DNA of 13,891 bases. It comes from Rhizobium sp. Q54. Lineage in GTDB: Bacteria > Pseudomonadota > Alphaproteobacteria > Rhizobiales > Beijerinckiaceae. The DNA lies in assembly GCA_945901195.1 (NCBI GenBank), contig CAMDKB010000067.1:1-13891 (forward strand), given 5' to 3'. The position numbers and the translations under genes were made by a program. The notes beneath the pieces were generated by a model, which did not search any database, was not told where the DNA came from, and worked only from the letters and a program-made list of their open reading frames with translations. Position 1 is the stretch's first letter. Each line of letters starts with the position of its first letter. Shown one piece after another: positions 13,851 to 13,891 of this stretch.

Positions 13851-13891
13851 CCCGAATATCCCGTGTTCTTTGTCAGGAAAGGCTAGGATCA

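Overview
The window looks like part of an alphaproteobacterial chromosome, most likely from the Hyphomicrobiales (Rhizobiales). The main support is the DUF2849-cysI-DUF934 sulfite-reduction set, a dusA tRNA-modification gene, an orphan tripartite-tricarboxylate (Bug-type) binding protein, and a Rieske oxygenase beside an aldo/keto reductase. Base composition is moderately GC-rich and genes are tightly packed. There is no tRNA, rRNA, insertion sequence, phage gene or CRISPR array.

Layout. Positions 1-3054 (minus strand) hold a CDF metal transporter, an aldo/keto reductase and the N-terminal part of a Rieske dioxygenase that runs off the left edge. Positions 3148-4231 (plus strand) hold a glyoxalase I (gloA) and a four-helix membrane protein of unknown function, closed by a perfect intrinsic terminator. 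Positions 4172-6990 (minus strand) are the most interesting part. They carry a small Tat-exported peptide whose C-terminus is almost only Tyr, Arg and Phe, then a radical SAM/SPASM maturase of the cyclophane-forming (GrrM/FxsB-like) type, then a nitrilase-family protein whose catalytic cysteine is replaced by serine. This reads as a RiPP (ribosomally made, post-translationally modified peptide) locus. A hairpin-plus-U-tract lies between precursor and maturase and probably sets their expression ratio. Positions 6980-7414 are a divergent control region, followed on the plus strand by a HbpS/GlcG-like protein (7415-7846) and a small helical gene interrupted by an in-frame amber stop (7997-8371). 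A perfect 23-bp dyad precedes that broken gene. Positions 8393-10885 (minus) are the DUF2849-cysI-DUF934 operon. Position 11028 onward (plus) is dusA. It converges on a minus-strand pair, an SDR oxidoreductase and the Bug-type periplasmic binding protein, that fills the right end.

How the genes work together. The precursor, maturase and nitrilase homologue run co-directionally and probably make a Tat-secreted, cross-linked Tyr/Arg peptide; the product and its function are unknown. The nitrilase shows two signs of decay or re-purposing: the Cys-to-Ser change, and a tail that reads through the opposing gene's terminator. The cys genes would deliver sulfide for cysteine synthesis. The remaining genes are ordinary housekeeping or catabolic accessory functions. 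All calls rest on reading motifs by eye; no database search was run.
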